Translations under genes and position numbers: made by a program
Notes under the pieces: generated by a model
What the model saw: only the letters and a program-made list of their open reading frames with translations
What the model was told of the DNA's origin: nothing
The model's database searches: none
Assembly (NCBI RefSeq): GCF_000203975.2
Contig: NZ_AFCF02000001.1
Coordinates: forward strand, 689,783-753,782
Direction of reading: 5' to 3'
Length of the DNA: 64,000 nucleotides
DNA from: Leisingera sp. ANG1
GTDB lineage: Bacteria; Pseudomonadota; Alphaproteobacteria; Rhodobacterales; Rhodobacteraceae
Part shown: positions 9,782 to 18,842 of the stretch, in pieces
How the letters are laid out: the number at the start of each line of letters is the position of its first letter
Numbering within the stretch: the first letter of the stretch is position 1

Positions 9782-11956
9782 ATGTCACTACGCGCGCAAA
9801 TCCTGGCGCTGATCACGGTCCCCTTCATCGCCCTGGCAGCGATTGGCGGACTAAAGGCTGCCGCAGACTGGGAGCGCTTTCAAAACGCGCGGGCCACGCA
9901 GGCCGAAACCCGAAGCTCTGTCGCGCTGATGGAAGCTATCCACCATCTGCAGGTTGAACGAGGCCTGTCAGCTGCCTTCCTGTCCTCCGGCGGCAATTCC
10001 GCCGCTGCCGGGCTGAACGATACCCGGATCAAAGTGGACACCGCCATGCAGAGGGTACCGGACACTGCGGGCGCCTCACTGCAGCATCTGTCCGAGCTGA
10101 CCAGCCTTCGGCAGGCAGTCAGCGATCTGGCTCTCGAACCCGGCCAGATGGGCGCGCGCTACTCCGCAATGATCGGCACTTTGCTGCAAGACGCCAGCCT
10201 GCAGTTGCTGCACCAGAAGGATGCCCGCCTTGCACAGCTCGGCGCCGGGCTTGTCAGTCTTGCCTACGCCAAGGAGGCCGCAGGCCAGCAGCGGGCGGCA
10301 GGCGCAGCCGGGTTCGGCCTGGGCAGCTTCAACCTGACCCTCTACCGCTGGTTCACCCGTACCGGCGCAGTGGAACACCAGTTGCTGGATATTGCGGGCC
10401 TTGCCTTACGAGAAGTGCTGGCTGGCCAGGACCTGCGCGCCGGGCTCGCGCCTGCGGGTCTGCCCGGCATACGCGACGAGGTGCTGGAAGCGGGCCCAGG
10501 CGCACTGGCGCCGGGCTATGCCGCCAAGGAGTGGTTTGACCGGGCAACCCAATGGGTCGGTTCGCTTCGCGACTCGGAAATGACCGTAACGGATCAAATG
10601 ATTGCAATCTCCGCGTTTGAGGCCGCCCAATCCCGGCAGGCCCTTATTGTGACGCTGGCAGCGGTCGCCGCTTCGCTGATTGTCAGCGGTGCCATCGGCC
10701 TGCGCCTGATCACCGCCTTCACCCGCCAGTTCGGCGCGCTGCAGACGGACCTGGACCGGCTGGCCCGCAAGGAATTCGATTTCGAACCGGCACATCTGGA
10801 GGCGAAAACGGAAATCGGCAAGCTCAGCCGCGCGATGGAGAAAACCCGCACCGCTCTGGCAGCCGCTGACGAGAAGCTCGCGAATATCGAGGCGAGCCGG
10901 ATCGCCGACCGCGGAGCGGTTGTAGGCAAGCTGGACGACCACCTCGCCCGACTGTCCGGCCGCGATCTGGAATGCACCATTGATGAGGCCTTTCCGGAGG
11001 AATACGAGCAGCTCCGGCAAAGCTTCAACACCACGGTGGCAACCCTGAAGGAAACCATTGAACAGGTGATTTCCGCGGCCAGCAGCATCCACAACGGCGC
11101 AACCGAAATCAGCACCGCCTCCGACGACCTGTCGAGCCGAACCGAAAGCCAGGCTGCCACCCTGGAGGAGACCGCCGCTGCGCTTGAGCAGCTGACGGCA
11201 TCAGTCAAATCTTCTGCAGACGGCGCCCGCGGTGTGGAGCAGACGATGCAGGAAGCCCGCAGCGAGGCCGAGGCCAGCGGCGAGGTTGTCCGCAAAGCGG
11301 TGACCGCGATGAATGAGATTGAGCAATCTTCGGTCAGGATCTCGCAGATCATCTCCGTGATTGACGACATCGCCTTTCAGACCAACCTGCTGGCGCTCAA
11401 CGCCGGAGTGGAAGCTGCGCGGGCCGGAGAAGCCGGCAAGGGATTCGCCGTGGTTGCCAGCGAAGTGCGGGCGCTGGCGCAGCGTTCTGCCGACGCCGCA
11501 ACCGAGATCAAGGCGCTGATTGGCGACAGCTCCAAACATGTGAAGCAGGGCGTCGATCTGGTCGGTGAAACAGGCGAGGCGCTGACCAGTATCGTCGGCA
11601 GGGTCAACGACATCTCGCAGCTGGTTTCCAGCATCGCCGAAGGCGCCGCGGAACAGTCCACTGGGCTGACCGAGATCAACACCGGCGTCGGCCAGCTGGA
11701 TCAGGTCACCCAGCAAAACGCTGCCATGGTGGAGGAGGCCACAGCCGCAGGCCACATGCTGCACAGCGATGCAGGCAAACTGGCAGAGCTGATGGCCAAA
11801 TTCAAAATCTCAGGTTCCGCCGGGAGCGCCGTCCCCAGCAAACCTGCGGCGGCCGCTGCACCGGCCTCCGCCACCGCCCACGGCGTTGACATAGACTTTG
11901 GCGACGTGGTTCCGGTTCCTGCCAAAGCGGCCAACGGGGGGTGGGAAGACTTCTGA
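9782..11956 (+). CDS. Methyl-accepting chemotaxis protein with NIT-type sensor domain
   Basis: Transmembrane chemoreceptor of 724 residues. It has TM1 (about 7-25), a periplasmic helical domain resembling the nitrate/nitrite-sensing NIT family (HHLQVERGLSAAFLSSGG near residue 58, the characteristic Q-x-E-R-G-L-S-x-x-F motif), TM2 (about 285-307), a HAMP-like region (308-360) and a long cytoplasmic signalling hairpin with the conserved tip IAFQTNLLALNAGVEAARAG near residues 533-552. The C-terminus is GGWEDF, close to the xWE-x-F pentapeptide that tethers CheR/CheB in other receptors. AAGGAAGAAG provides the ribosome site. No che genes are adjacent, so it is an orphan receptor; the ligand is inferred only from domain resemblance. 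Confidence 0.92.
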   Translation: MSLRAQILALITVPFIALAAIGGLKAAADWERFQNARATQAETRSSVALMEAIHHLQVERGLSAAFLSSGGNSAAAGLNDTRIKVDTAMQRVPDTAGASLQHLSELTSLRQAVSDLALEPGQMGARYSAMIGTLLQDASLQLLHQKDARLAQLGAGLVSLAYAKEAAGQQRAAGAAGFGLGSFNLTLYRWFTRTGAVEHQLLDIAGLALREVLAGQDLRAGLAPAGLPGIRDEVLEAGPGALAPGYAAKEWFDRATQWVGSLRDSEMTVTDQMIAISAFEAAQSRQALIVTLAAVAASLIVSGAIGLRLITAFTRQFGALQTDLDRLARKEFDFEPAHLEAKTEIGKLSRAMEKTRTALAAADEKLANIEASRIADRGAVVGKLDDHLARLSGRDLECTIDEAFPEEYEQLRQSFNTTVATLKETIEQVISAASSIHNGATEISTASDDLSSRTESQAATLEETAAALEQLTASVKSSADGARGVEQTMQEARSEAEASGEVVRKAVTAMNEIEQSSVRISQIISVIDDIAFQTNLLALNAGVEAARAGEAGKGFAVVASEVRALAQRSADAATEIKALIGDSSKHVKQGVDLVGETGEALTSIVGRVNDISQLVSSIAEGAAEQSTGLTEINTGVGQLDQVTQQNAAMVEEATAAGHMLHSDAGKLAELMAKFKISGSAGSAVPSKPAAAAAPASATAHGVDIDFGDVVPVPAKAANGGWEDF

Positions 11957-11978
11957 AGCCGCACCGTATTACAATTGG

Positions 11979-12007
11979 AAAAGGCCAGTTCCACGAACTG
12001 GCCTTTT
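11979..12007. terminator. Bidirectional rho-independent terminator
   Basis: Perfect 12-bp stem AAAAGGCCAGTT / AACTGGCCTTTT with a 5-nt loop, between the convergent chemoreceptor and ABC exporter genes. The A-run and T-run at its two ends allow it to work in both directions. Confidence 0.92.
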
Positions 12008-12043
12008 CTGCCGGAAACCCCGCCGTAACCTTGGCGTCTGCTG

Positions 12044-13873
12044 TCAGGCTGCGTCCTGATCCGCCTGCTGGCGTTGCCACAACCGGGCGTAACGGCCATC
12101 CTGCGCCAGCAGATCCTCATGGGTGCCGGTCTCCGCAATCTCACCCTGCTCCAGCACCACGATCCTGTCAGCCTCGGCGATGGTCGACAGACGGTGGGCA
12201 ATGGTGATCACCGTTCGCCCCTGCCCGGCCCGTGCCAGCGCCTCTTTGATCTCCTGCTCTGTGTCGGTGTCCAGCGCCGAGGTCGCCTCGTCCAGCAGCA
12301 GCACCGGCGGGTTCTTCAACAGTGTCCGGGCAATCCCCACCCGCTGCTTCTCACCGCCGGAAAGTTTCAGCCCTCGTTCACCGACCTGGGTGTCATAGCC
12401 CTCCGGCAGCGCCATGATGAAGTCATGGATCTGTGCGTCCCGCGCCGCCTGTTCGACATCCTCCTGGGTGGCCCCGTCGCGGCCGTAGGCGATGTTGTAG
12501 CGGATGGTGTCGTTGAACAGCACAGTGTCCTGCGGCACTACGCCGATGGCGTGATGCAGACTTTGCTGAGTCACCTCCCGCACGTCCTGACCGTCGATCT
12601 TCAGCGCTCCGCCGGTCACATCATAAAAACGAAACAGCAGCCGGCCGATGGTCGATTTCCCCGAGCCGGTGGAGCCGACAATCGCCACGGTCTGGCCCGG
12701 CTCCGCCTCCAGCGAGATGCCCTTCAGGATCTCGCGCCCGGCATCGTATGAAAACTGCACATTCTCGAGCGTGATGCGCCCGCCATTGACCTTCAGCTCG
12801 CCGGCGCCCGGCCTGTCTCTCACATCCGCGGGCTGTTCGAGAAGGTCGAACATCTCTCCCATGTCCACCAGGCTCTGGCGGATTTCTCGGTAGACGGTGC
12901 CAAGGAAGTTCAACGGCACAGTGATCTGAATCATGTAAGCGTTGACCATGACAAAATCGCCCACGGTTAGGTTGCCCTGCTCCACCCCGATGGCGGCCAT
13001 CACCATCACCCCGACCAGACCTGCGGTGATGATCACGCTCTGGCCGAAATTCAGCGCCGCCAGCGAATAGGCCGTCTTGAGCGCCGCCTGGGCATACCCC
13101 CGCATGGCACCGTCATAACGTTCTGCCTCGCGCTCCTCGGCAACGAAATACTTGACGGTTTCAAAGTTCAGCAGGCTGTCGATGGCCTTCTGGTTGGCGT
13201 CGGTGTCCTGCTTGTTCATCTCCCGGCGCAGCTTCACCCGCCATTCTGTGACTGCGAAGGTGAACCAGACATAAAGCCCGATGGTGACGGCCACGACGAC
13301 CAGGTACCAGGCGTCGAACAGCACCGTCAGGATCACCGCGACCAGGGTCAGCTCCAGGATCAGCGGGCCGATGGAAAACAGCATGAAGCGCAAGAGGAAC
13401 TCGACGCCCTTCACCCCGCGCTCGATGATCCGGCTGAGGCCGCCGGTCTTGCGGGTGATGTGATAGCGCATCGACAGGCGGTGAATGTGGGTGAAAGTCT
13501 CCAGCGCCAGCCGCCGCAGGGCGCGTTGCCCCACAGGCGCAAAGACCGCATCCCGCAGCTGCTGGAAGCCGATGGTCAGGATCCGCGCCATACCATAGGC
13601 CACCGTCAGTCCCACAGCCCCAAGCGCCAGCGGCGGCACGCCTTCGCCCGCCAGGCTGTCCACCGCGCCCTTGTAGAGCATCGGGGTATAGACCGCGATA
13701 AATTTGGCCAAAACCAGAACTGCCAGAGCCAGCACCACCCGCACTTTCACCGCGCGATTGCCCTCGGGCCACAGATACGGGCCCACCTTGCGCAAAGTGC
13801 GCAGGCCGGAGCGGCGTTCGTCCTGTGCGATGTCTGCTTGTGGCGGCGCGGCGGCCTGATCAGTCTGGGTCAT
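12044..13873 (-). CDS. ABC transporter, fused permease/ATPase (HMT1/AtmA/Atm1-like)
   Basis: Half-size exporter of 609 residues that would act as a homodimer. The N-terminal membrane domain has six predicted TM segments (about 40-330), and the nucleotide-binding domain follows with Walker A GSTGSGKST (about 395), the Q-loop VPQDTVLFND, signature LSGGEKQRVGIART, and Walker B VLLLDEATSALD. The sequence style (YFVAEEREAERYD, NYNLTVGDFVMVNAY) matches the Atm1/HMT1 subfamily, which exports glutathione-linked or persulphide compounds and confers heavy-metal tolerance. It is monocistronic between two terminators. The exact substrate is not predictable. Confidence 0.93.
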   Translation of the reverse strand: MTQTDQAAAPPQADIAQDERRSGLRTLRKVGPYLWPEGNRAVKVRVVLALAVLVLAKFIAVYTPMLYKGAVDSLAGEGVPPLALGAVGLTVAYGMARILTIGFQQLRDAVFAPVGQRALRRLALETFTHIHRLSMRYHITRKTGGLSRIIERGVKGVEFLLRFMLFSIGPLILELTLVAVILTVLFDAWYLVVVAVTIGLYVWFTFAVTEWRVKLRREMNKQDTDANQKAIDSLLNFETVKYFVAEEREAERYDGAMRGYAQAALKTAYSLAALNFGQSVIITAGLVGVMVMAAIGVEQGNLTVGDFVMVNAYMIQITVPLNFLGTVYREIRQSLVDMGEMFDLLEQPADVRDRPGAGELKVNGGRITLENVQFSYDAGREILKGISLEAEPGQTVAIVGSTGSGKSTIGRLLFRFYDVTGGALKIDGQDVREVTQQSLHHAIGVVPQDTVLFNDTIRYNIAYGRDGATQEDVEQAARDAQIHDFIMALPEGYDTQVGERGLKLSGGEKQRVGIARTLLKNPPVLLLDEATSALDTDTEQEIKEALARAGQGRTVITIAHRLSTIAEADRIVVLEQGEIAETGTHEDLLAQDGRYARLWQRQQADQDAA

Positions 13874-13936
13874 GGCTGTTCCTGGCTAGACACCTCCAGA
13901 TATTCACCTGTTCACGGTTTTGCGAGGGGCGAACAG

Positions 13937-13961
13937 AAAAAACGCGCCGCAAGGGCGCGTT
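13937..13961 (-). terminator. Rho-independent terminator of the LysM gene
   Basis: AACGCGCC-GCAAG-GGCGCGTT hairpin with an A-run on its low-coordinate side, giving a U-run on the minus-strand transcript. It starts 9 bp after the LysM gene stop. Confidence 0.85.
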
Positions 13962-13969
13962 TCCCAGGG

Positions 13970-15604
13970 TTATTCGGGGATGGTGAAGACTTGCCCCGGG
14001 TAGATCAGATCCGGGTTGCGGATCGCGTCCTTGTTGGCCTCGAAAAGCCTTACATAGAGGAAACCACTGCCATATTTCTCTTGCGAGATGGCCCAAAGCG
14101 TATCGCCCTTCTGGATCGTCACTGCGCGCACAAGCGGCGCTGGCAGGTCCGGGTCCGCATCGCGCTCCGGCTGCGGCAGCACCTCCGGCGATTCCCGTTT
14201 GAAGGGGGTTTCCAGACGGCTCATGACCTTGCCTGAGGAGGTTTCGATCTCATCCAGGCGCAGGGTGTAGACACCCGGTGCCACATCCGCCAGCCGACCG
14301 TTCCAGCGGCCGTCCTGGGCTGCATCCAGTTCCGCGACCACCTGATTGTCCACATAAACCCTGACCCGCGACTTCGGGCGCGCGCGCCCGGACAGTTCAA
14401 CCCCGCCAGTGCCATTGTAGCTGATGGCGTCCAGCGCCACTTCCTTGTTCAGGTCCGGATCGGCGGGAACTGCGGGCTGCACCACTTCTACCCCGTCCTG
14501 ATCGGCACGCAGCACGGCCACAGCCTGCCCTTGCGGCTGAGGCGGCTCGGGTTCGGCCCCAGGCTCTGTCTCTGCCGGAACAGGTTCCGCTGCCGCGGTC
14601 TCAACAGTGTTTTGACCACCTTGCCCGGTTGCCGCAGTGCTTTCCGCGTCCTGGCCGCCCTGCTCAACCGCTGCCGGCTCAGCCGCGGCCTCAGTTTCAT
14701 CTGCTTGTCCAGTCAGCTGCTCGTCTGCAGCCGGTTCGTCTGGAACCAGTGACGCTACCTGCTCTTCAGTTTGCTCAACCGCACGCTCCGTTGCAGTTTC
14801 CGCAGGGGCGACTGGCGCCAGAATAAAGGACGCGCCAGAGGTGCTTTGCGCGCCCTCATGTTCCGCCAACAACGACACAACTCGGGCCTCCGAACTCGAC
14901 GCAATGGAGGTTAGTGCAACAAACTCGCCACCCGCCGGCACCTCCAGCTGTTCCAGCACCTCGCCGTCCAGCAGCACCGAAACCTGCACGCCTTCCTGTG
15001 CCCGGCCGGCAATCACCGCGGCCCCGTCGCTATCCACACGCACCAGATCCAGCTCCGGCGCCTGCAGGACAAAGACATCTTCTTTGGATGTTTCGGGTGC
15101 CGGTTGGGATTGCTCCGCAATCCCCTCAGGCTCGGACAGCACTGCCAATTCGGTGGTCTGATCTGATGCTTCCTCTGCACCTTCACCGGTGCCAGTCTCC
15201 GCAACGGCGGCTGCCTCTACAGAAGTTTCTGTATCAAGCGCGTCAGTTGCGGCTGCAACCTGATCTGAAACCTCCGGTTCTGCACCGCTGGCATCTTCCG
15301 CAATCAAGTCCTCCGGCTGCTGAACACCGTCAACAGCTTCAACCGCTTCAACCTGATTGCCCGCAGCCTCCTCAATGGCCCGGTTCTGCAGCGGCTGTCC
15401 CGATTCCTGACCCTCGCCGGAAAACGCGCCGCCGCCGTCAGCAGCCTGCCCGGCCGCCTGTTCGCTCACCACCTCGCCATCGGGCGCAACCGTGCCAAAC
15501 ATCCCAAGCTGGTACAGCACCACGCCGCCTACGACCACAACCGTGCCGGCAATACCGCCAAGTGTGAGGGCCCCCAGACCCCCGCTTCCAGATGCATCCG
15601 CCAT
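13970..15604 (-). CDS. Membrane-anchored LysM-domain protein with long acidic linker
   Basis: Peptidoglycan-binding envelope protein of 544 residues from the ATG at 15604, chosen because a GAAGGGAAAG site precedes it; the longer frame to 15682 lacks one. A single TM segment (about 11-33) is followed by about 200 residues very rich in Ala/Glu/Gln/Thr. Two beta-rich modules follow, each with the pattern V-x-I-x-G-R-A-(x)-V-x-V-x-L-D (one near 215-260, ELSGRARPKSRVRVYVDNQ near 400). A C-terminal LysM motif (TIQKGDTLWAISQEKYG ... NPDLIYPGQVFTIP) ends the protein. Ig-like/LysM proteins of this layout are widespread in Rhodobacterales without a defined role. Confidence 0.9.
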   Translation of the reverse strand: MADASGSGGLGALTLGGIAGTVVVVGGVVLYQLGMFGTVAPDGEVVSEQAAGQAADGGGAFSGEGQESGQPLQNRAIEEAAGNQVEAVEAVDGVQQPEDLIAEDASGAEPEVSDQVAAATDALDTETSVEAAAVAETGTGEGAEEASDQTTELAVLSEPEGIAEQSQPAPETSKEDVFVLQAPELDLVRVDSDGAAVIAGRAQEGVQVSVLLDGEVLEQLEVPAGGEFVALTSIASSSEARVVSLLAEHEGAQSTSGASFILAPVAPAETATERAVEQTEEQVASLVPDEPAADEQLTGQADETEAAAEPAAVEQGGQDAESTAATGQGGQNTVETAAAEPVPAETEPGAEPEPPQPQGQAVAVLRADQDGVEVVQPAVPADPDLNKEVALDAISYNGTGGVELSGRARPKSRVRVYVDNQVVAELDAAQDGRWNGRLADVAPGVYTLRLDEIETSSGKVMSRLETPFKRESPEVLPQPERDADPDLPAPLVRAVTIQKGDTLWAISQEKYGSGFLYVRLFEANKDAIRNPDLIYPGQVFTIPE

Positions 15605-15728
15605 GTCTTTCCCTTCGGCAATTGCGGAATGTGACCTTCCGCTTAGTTGAGGGAATCTAACAACCCCGCTATCACGGGTCAAAACACCAATTGGTTTTCA
15701 CCTTGATATTCCACGGAAAGGCTGGCCG

Positions 15729-16280
15729 ATGAGCATCAAATCCGTCTGTGTCTACTGCGGATCGCGCGCGGGTGTTCTGCCCGCCTACGCCGAGGCTGCC
15801 CGCGCATTCGGCACCGCGCTGGCCGATAACGGCATGCGGCTGGTCTATGGCGCCGGCGATGTCGGCCTGATGGGCGAAGTGGCGCGCGCAGCGCAAAAGG
15901 CCGGCGGCGAAACCTTCGGGGTTATCCCCGGCCACCTGGAACGGCGCGAGGTGGGGAAATCAGACCTCACAACCTATGTTGTCACCGAGACCATGCACGA
16001 GCGCAAAAAGGTGATGCTGTGGAACGCCGATGCGGTGGTTGTGCTGCCCGGCGGAGCGGGATCGCTTGACGAACTTTTCGAAGCCCTCACCTGGCGCCAG
16101 CTGGGCCTGCATTCCAAGCCGATTGTGATCCTCAATACCGAAGGCTACTGGGACAAGCTGCGCGATCTGCTGGAGCAAGTGGTCAGCCAGGGATTTGCCG
16201 GTCGGGAAACCGCGGATTACCTGATCTGGGCCGACACCCCGGTGGCTGCAATCGCCGCCCTGCGCGACGCCCGCTCCTGA
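15729..16280 (+). CDS. LOG-family protein (TIGR00730), probable nucleoside 5'-monophosphate phosphoribohydrolase
   Basis: A 183-residue Rossmann-fold protein with the LOG signature PGGAGSLDELFE (around residue 112) plus the upstream VYGAGDVGLMGEVARAA nucleotide-binding segment and MHERKK. LOG proteins hydrolyse the N-glycosidic bond of cytokinin riboside monophosphates or AMP; the bacterial physiological substrate is usually unknown. The family motif normally reads PGGxGTxxE, so the Ser in place of Thr is a conservative variation. Its last 64 bp overlap the end of the convergent rarD-like gene. Confidence 0.92.
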   Translation: MSIKSVCVYCGSRAGVLPAYAEAARAFGTALADNGMRLVYGAGDVGLMGEVARAAQKAGGETFGVIPGHLERREVGKSDLTTYVVTETMHERKKVMLWNADAVVVLPGGAGSLDELFEALTWRQLGLHSKPIVILNTEGYWDKLRDLLEQVVSQGFAGRETADYLIWADTPVAAIAALRDARS

Positions 16281-17128
16281 CGCAGCGCCGAGACCGAAAA
16301 CACCGCTACCGCGCTCCAGATCAGCGCAAAGGCGGTGCCATGCCAGGGGGTGAACGGCTCGGCAAAGACCAGCACCGCGACCAGGAATTGCAGCGTCGGG
16401 TTCAGGTATTGCAGCACCCCGACTGTTCCCAGCCGCACCCGGCGGGCCGCATAGGCAAACAGGATCAGCGGCAGCCCGGTCAGGATGCCGGAGAACATCA
16501 GCATCAGCGCATCCTGGAACCCTCCCAGAAAACCAGCCCCACCGGTCATCCAGATGATCGCCAACGCAACCGGCAACAGCAGAGCAACTTCCGCAGTGAC
16601 AGATACCACCGGCCCCAATGGCAGTTGTTTCTTAACAACACCATACAGGGCAAAGCTGAAGCTCAGCGCCAGCGGAATCCAGGGCGCGGCCCCCAGCCCG
16701 AACGACAGCACCGCCACAGCCAGCGCCGCCAGCCCTACCGCGGCGCCTTGGGCCCGCGTCAGCTGCTCACCGAAGGCAAGCCTCCCCAGCAGAACGCTCA
16801 GCAGCGGAAAAATGTAATAGCCAAGGCTCGCTTCGGTCGCATAGCCCACCTGCACCGCAGTGATGAAGATTAACCAATTCAATGAAATCATTGCCGAGGC
16901 AAACACCAGCAGCAAGGCACTGCGGCGGGTGGACAACGCCGCCCCCAGCGCGCTGATACGCCCCTGACACAGCAGCACGATGGCAAAAAACACAAACGAC
17001 CACAGCGCCCGGTGCGACAGCACCTGCTCCGGCGGCACATGCGACAATGCCTTGTAGTAAATACCGGAAAGCCCCCAAACGGTGCAGGAGGCACAGAGTG
17101 CCAGAACCCCTTTTTGTGCCTCTCCCAT
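16217..17128 (-). CDS. rarD: RarD-like EamA (DMT superfamily) transporter
   Basis: Inner-membrane permease of 303 residues with about ten hydrophobic segments arranged as two EamA repeats. The RarD subfamily is recognised from its N-terminus (GLSGIYYKALSHVPPEQVLSHRALWSF) and from LGYYIFPLLSVLLGRLAFGEQL. In E. coli RarD confers chloramphenicol resistance on overexpression, but the natural substrate is unknown. It converges on and overlaps the LOG gene at the 3' end, an overlap seen directly in the reading frames. Confidence 0.9.
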   Translation of the reverse strand: MGEAQKGVLALCASCTVWGLSGIYYKALSHVPPEQVLSHRALWSFVFFAIVLLCQGRISALGAALSTRRSALLLVFASAMISLNWLIFITAVQVGYATEASLGYYIFPLLSVLLGRLAFGEQLTRAQGAAVGLAALAVAVLSFGLGAAPWIPLALSFSFALYGVVKKQLPLGPVVSVTAEVALLLPVALAIIWMTGGAGFLGGFQDALMLMFSGILTGLPLILFAYAARRVRLGTVGVLQYLNPTLQFLVAVLVFAEPFTPWHGTAFALIWSAVAVFSVSALRQERASRRAAIAATGVSAQIR

Positions 17129-17189
17129 GACATGCTCCCGCCCGGCTGCCGTTTCACAGACACCGGGCAGAAGCGCGGGTCAACCCTGC

Positions 17190-17645
17190 TCAGCTGTTAC
17201 GCAGCGCATCTTTCACCAATTCTTCGATCCTGGTGATCTCATGTCCGGTCAGGTTCTTGCTGATCTCCCCGATCACGCGGTCGGAAACTTCCTTGTGCAG
17301 GGTCTTGCGCAGTTCGCCCAGAACTTCCGGTGCGGCGACCAGAACCAGCTTCGCGAATTCACCGCGGTGGGCCATCTCATACAGCTTGTCCGACAGATCC
17401 TTTGCAAACCGCTCCTTGGCCAATTGGTGCCAATCGGTGTCGTCCACGGCAGAGCGGTGGACGCTAGGGCCGTCGTTGAACCGTCCCGGACGGTTGGCGG
17501 ATTGCTCCCGGTCCGGCGGGTTTTCCTGCTCATCCTTGCGGCGCACCTGCAGGAAGGGGTCGTCACCATCGACGGTGTTTTCCAGGAACAGCGCCTTCTC
17601 ACTGTCAGCCACCAGGACATAGGTGCCGTTGGAAAGCCGGGTCAT
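17190..17645 (-). CDS. Host attachment protein family (baeRF-like)
   Basis: A 151-residue protein of the family often named 'host attachment protein', first described around plant-associated Agrobacterium; the fold is related to the eRF1 domain-2/3-like baeRF families. Characteristic segments are NGTYVLVADSEKALFLEN at the N-terminus, then LAKERFAKDLSDKLYE, FAKLVLVAAPEVLGELRK and a final V-x-x-E-I-x-K-x-L-T-G-H. The start codon overlaps the stop of the 66-residue gene by one base (TAATG), showing translational coupling. The molecular function is not established. Confidence 0.82.
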   Translation of the reverse strand: MTRLSNGTYVLVADSEKALFLENTVDGDDPFLQVRRKDEQENPPDREQSANRPGRFNDGPSVHRSAVDDTDWHQLAKERFAKDLSDKLYEMAHRGEFAKLVLVAAPEVLGELRKTLHKEVSDRVIGEISKNLTGHEITRIEELVKDALRNS

Positions 17646-17845
17646 TACTTCTCCTCCTGCTCATTGGACTTACGCACCCGTGTCGCCCCTGCCGGACGCT
17701 CCTTGGCGCGCTTTTCCTCGTCTTCGCTGCCAATTTCCCGGGCCAGCCGCCCGCCGGTGCGCCCGCCATGAGAGACGCTGCCCTTTTCGCCCAGTATGTC
17801 TTTGGTTTCCTGGTGTCCGTCCATGGACCTCTTGCGTTCAGCCAT
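17645..17845 (-). CDS. Small basic/acidic hypothetical protein coupled to the host attachment gene
   Basis: A 66-residue, very hydrophilic protein (MAERKRSMDGHQETKD...). Start chosen from a strong GGAGGACC ribosome site ending 3 nt before the ATG at 17845; a longer frame upstream crosses the sodB terminator and is not credible. It contains GGRTGGRLAREIGSEDEEKR and lacks hydrophobic segments, suggesting an intrinsically disordered or stress-type small protein. The TAATG overlap with the following gene indicates joint expression. No known family is recognised with confidence. Confidence 0.75.
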   Translation of the reverse strand: MAERKRSMDGHQETKDILGEKGSVSHGGRTGGRLAREIGSEDEEKRAKERPAGATRVRKSNEQEEK

Positions 17846-17925
17846 AATGGTCCTCCTTTCGTACACCGGACCAACGCACGAAACCCCGCCCGCGTTCCGG
17901 GTAAAAAACGCGTCGAAGCCACACG

Positions 17926-17954
17926 AAAAAGCCCGCCGGAGATCTCCGGCGGGC
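17926..17954 (-). terminator. Rho-independent terminator of sodB
   Basis: A 24-bp near-perfect palindrome (GCCCGCCGGA and its complement around GATC) with AAAAA on the low-coordinate side, giving a U-run on the minus-strand transcript. It lies 28 bp after the sodB stop and before the 66-residue gene. Confidence 0.9.
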
Positions 17955-17982
17955 CTGAATAAGCCAATATGCGGCATGTGCC

Positions 17983-18582
17983 TTACATGCGCGAGGCGAC
18001 GTTTTCCCAGTTCACCAGGTTGTCGAGGAAGTTCGACAGATAAGCCGGGCGCTTGTTGCGGAAATCGATGTAGTAGGAGTGCTCCCACACATCGCAGCCC
18101 AGCAGCGCGGTCTGGTTGAAGCACAGCGGGTTGACGCCGTTTTCGGTCTTGGTCACCGCCAGCGAGCCGTCAGCGTTCTTGACCAGCCAGGCCCAGCCGG
18201 AGCCGAACTGGCCCGCGCCAGCGGCGGAGAACTGCGATTTGAACTCATCGACCGAGCCGAAGGATTCAACCAAAGCTTTCTCCAGTTCACCCGGCATTTT
18301 GCTTTCACCCGGGCCCATCATTTCCCAGAACTGGTTGTGGTTCCACAGCTGGGAGATGTTGTTGAAGATGCCGTTCTGGGCAACCGCGCCGGCGTCATAA
18401 GTGCCTTTGATGATCTCTTCCATCGACTTGCCGTCCCACTCGGTGCCCGCAATCAGCTTGTTGCCGTTGTCGACATAGGCTTTGTGGTGCAGATCATGGT
18501 GGTATTCCAGGGTTTCCGCCGACATGCCTTTGGCGGCCAGGGCGTCGTGTGCATAAGGAAGATCGGGAAGTTCAAAAGCCAT
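17983..18582 (-). CDS. sodB: Superoxide dismutase [Fe]
   Basis: Cytoplasmic enzyme that dismutates superoxide to peroxide and oxygen. The 199-residue product has all four metal ligands in family context: His in LEYHHDLHHKAYV (residue 28), His in LWNHNQFWEMM, and Asp/His in the signature DVWEHSYY. AQNGIFNN with Ala-Gln in the N-terminal half and the AGAGQFGSGWAWL segment favour the Fe-type over Mn-type. Length is normal. It is a single-gene unit with its own terminator, placed beside other stress genes. Confidence 0.96.
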   Translation of the reverse strand: MAFELPDLPYAHDALAAKGMSAETLEYHHDLHHKAYVDNGNKLIAGTEWDGKSMEEIIKGTYDAGAVAQNGIFNNISQLWNHNQFWEMMGPGESKMPGELEKALVESFGSVDEFKSQFSAAGAGQFGSGWAWLVKNADGSLAVTKTENGVNPLCFNQTALLGCDVWEHSYYIDFRNKRPAYLSNFLDNLVNWENVASRM

Positions 18583-18842
18583 TTTGGCCCCCTGTGAAAT
18601 AAGTTTGCGTTCCTGCGCAGATACATGCGGTGTGCGCGCTATCAGGTCAAGGGGCCTAGGCGTGAAAACACCGCAGGACCCATGTGCAAAAAACTAGTGG
18701 TTACCAAGAATTCCAGGTCTCAATGCTGAACAGTCTTCAAGCAGCAACAGACCTTGTTAGCGCGCATATTGTCCACCAAAGGATGAGCTCGCATTGCCGT
18801 GCGACATTATCCGCGGACCTTGCAACTCTGGTTCCGAACTGT

